64,000 nt of DNA from Candidatus Kapaibacterium sp. (GTDB taxonomy: Bacteria; Bacteroidota; Ignavibacteria; Kapaibacteriales; UBA7675), in the NCBI GenBank assembly GCA_028284775.1, contig JANQRB010000025.1, forward strand, positions 78,472-142,471. The letters are read 5' to 3'. Of the stretch, positions 62,924-64,000 are shown piece after piece. The notes beneath the pieces were generated by a model, which searched no databases, was not told where the DNA came from, and saw nothing but the letters and a program-made list of their open reading frames with translations. How positions within the stretch are numbered: position 1 is the stretch's first letter; each line of letters begins with the position of its first letter. Position numbers and translations under genes: made by a program.

Positions 62924-63297
62924 CCTGACGACACTTTCTTGGACATTTCCCCTTCCACTCACTAAAGATCACGCGGATATTTGCAAAAACAAAAATCGAC
63001 GAATCTGGCCGCTACCGGGTGACTTTGCCTTTCAGCCGGCTCGAAGGGATTGCGAGGGCCGCTGAGCTGATGTTTTCAGCTGCCTTTAGTGTACGTTGAA
63101 CTGACGAGACTTTCTTGGACATATCCCCTTCCACTCACCAAAGTTCACGCGGATATTTACAAAATTAAAACCGACGAACCGGGCCGCTACCGTGTGACAT
63201 TGCCTTTCAGCCAGCTAGAAGGGATTGCGAGGGCCGCTGAGCTGATGTTTTCAGCTGCCTTTACGGTTCGCTGAACAGACGACACCTTCCTGGCCGA
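62771..63297 (+). repeat. three tandem copies of the lipoprotein gene's 3' end, about 175 bp each
   Basis: The stretch beginning CACTCACTAAGG at 62781 is repeated at 62956 and 63132, periods 175 and 176 bases, each running through the codons for 'GRYRVTLPFSQLEGIA...AELMFSAAF.VR' and the stop plus about 20 bases. Copy 1 is the real gene end. Copy 2 has an extra A in the A-run before ATCGACGAA, which breaks the frame. Copy 3 keeps the frame (61 codons at 63089-63274) but has no signal sequence or start. Only the 3' end, not the whole gene, was multiplied. Confidence 0.88.
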
Positions 63298-64000
63298 ATT
63301 CGATAGCAAGCGGGCGCGTTTTGTACTCCTGACTGTGCAGTACAAATCAAACCGTCGATATTGCTGGCATCCCGGCCTGCTTCCCCATCGCGCAATAGTG
63401 AATCCTTTTAACGCTTGAACGATTTGTGGACGTTCGAAGGACCTGCAAGCAAGATCCTAGCATTTTTTCAAATTAGTTGTTTTCATTTTTCTCTTAACGA
63501 AAGAAAAGTTAGGGGAGTTCGAAATGCCCTAAATTTGTAATTTCTCATCCTTCGGCGCTCAGACACGCCTCACACCCTCACCTTAAGGGGAGAAGAGTAT
63601 GCAAGAAATTTGATTGAAAACCAACACTAGATTCATCGCCGTAGAATCAAGTTATTCCTCGGTTGAAGCACGAATTTTCGATCCACTACAGCTATTGAGA
63701 TGAATGAAAAGGTTGAATTTTCCAATCATTCAGGACATTAATCAATTGACCGTAGCCGAACTCTGTTTTCTTTTCTAGGCTAACGCGATCGCGAACAACA
63801 GGCTTGTGCGGTGGAGCTGCGAATTCGACCGATGTACCTCTGACAATGAAAAGCACGCAGATCGTAATCACAAAAGTCATATAGTAGTTAGACTGTACAC
63901 TACAAAAGAATTAAACACATCAAAAACAATCATAATTCGCATTTTTGGGCGGTTTCAACAGACGAATCATCTTTTGTAGCTGCCGTCGACATTCGCTTTG
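63298..64000. other. AT-rich right end without recognised gene
   Basis: About 700 bases, AT-rich, especially 63450-63530 and 63850-63960. A 62-codon minus-strand frame at 63692-63880 begins with a hydrophobic stretch (MTFVITICVLFIVRG) and could encode a tiny exported peptide, but it has no family match. Nothing else is visible. Confidence 0.4.

Noticed and set aside
63089..63274. Third repeat copy as an independent small gene
   Set aside because: It matches only the 3' end of the lipoprotein gene and lacks a signal sequence and ribosome binding site.
62771..63297. Tandem repeats as a CRISPR array
   Set aside because: The unit is ~175 bp, coding and contiguous, with no spacers; no cas genes in the window.

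Overview
The window looks like a chromosomal segment of a free-living FCB-group bacterium (Bacteroidota, Ignavibacteriota or Kapaibacteriota-like) with moderately high GC. Support: at least six exported proteins end in a type IX secretion (T9SS) sorting domain (PNP...D start, 'G.Y.L.L' end); the IspG is the long form with a middle insertion; a HmuY-type heme lipoprotein sits beside a TonB-dependent receptor; many surface proteins are built from SBBP, FG-GAP, cadherin-like, SdrD-B and Asp-box repeats. I recognised no rRNA, tRNA, CRISPR array, complete insertion sequence or prophage.

Layout. 1-16310 (minus): a run of six exported-protein genes: a seven-blade FG-GAP/UnbV T9SS protein, an OmpH/Skp-like protein, a small exported protein, a 2684-residue RHS/SpvB-like giant, another exported protein, and an SBBP beta-propeller protein that runs off the left edge. 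Several are translationally coupled. 16720-19190 (plus): an ECF sigma factor followed by a membrane-anchored protein that oddly ends in a T9SS sorting domain. 19349-23367: a small metabolic patch (aldo/keto reductase, esterase, thioredoxin-reductase-like flavoprotein, TetR regulator) with a double-hairpin intergenic repeat. 24054-46595: long-form ispG, three giant or large T9SS substrates, a phosphodiester glycosidase, two tandem tail-collar proteins, mnmA and an EI24/CysZ-like membrane protein. 46684-54093: OmpA-like protein, M3 peptidase, dCMP deaminase, rhodanese and an hmuR-hmuY heme-uptake pair. 54378-59376: two paralogous Asp-box T9SS proteins plus the decayed tail of a third. 59536-62314: a HemX/CcsA-like membrane protein followed, 7 bases later, by an unusual fusion. 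62495-63297: a small lipoprotein whose 3' end is present in three tandem copies.

The most striking item is the protein at 59536-61494. Its last half is a canonical sigma-54 activator (Walker A, GAFTGA, Walker B, Fis-type HTH). Its first ~330 residues align by eye along the whole length of glutamyl-tRNA reductase (HemA: N-terminal domain, NADPH Rossmann domain, helical dimerisation domain), but the catalytic Cys and the Gly-rich nucleotide loop are missing. It lies directly after a hemX-like gene, the place where hemA normally sits. I propose that a dead HemA has become the sensor of a sigma-54 regulator. This rests on reading of motifs and gene order, not on a database search.

Functional reading: the region is dominated by cell-surface and secreted proteins that need a T9SS encoded elsewhere, with heme acquisition (hmuR/hmuY) and a possible tetrapyrrole-linked regulator in the right half, and housekeeping genes (ispG, mnmA, dCMP deaminase) interspersed.
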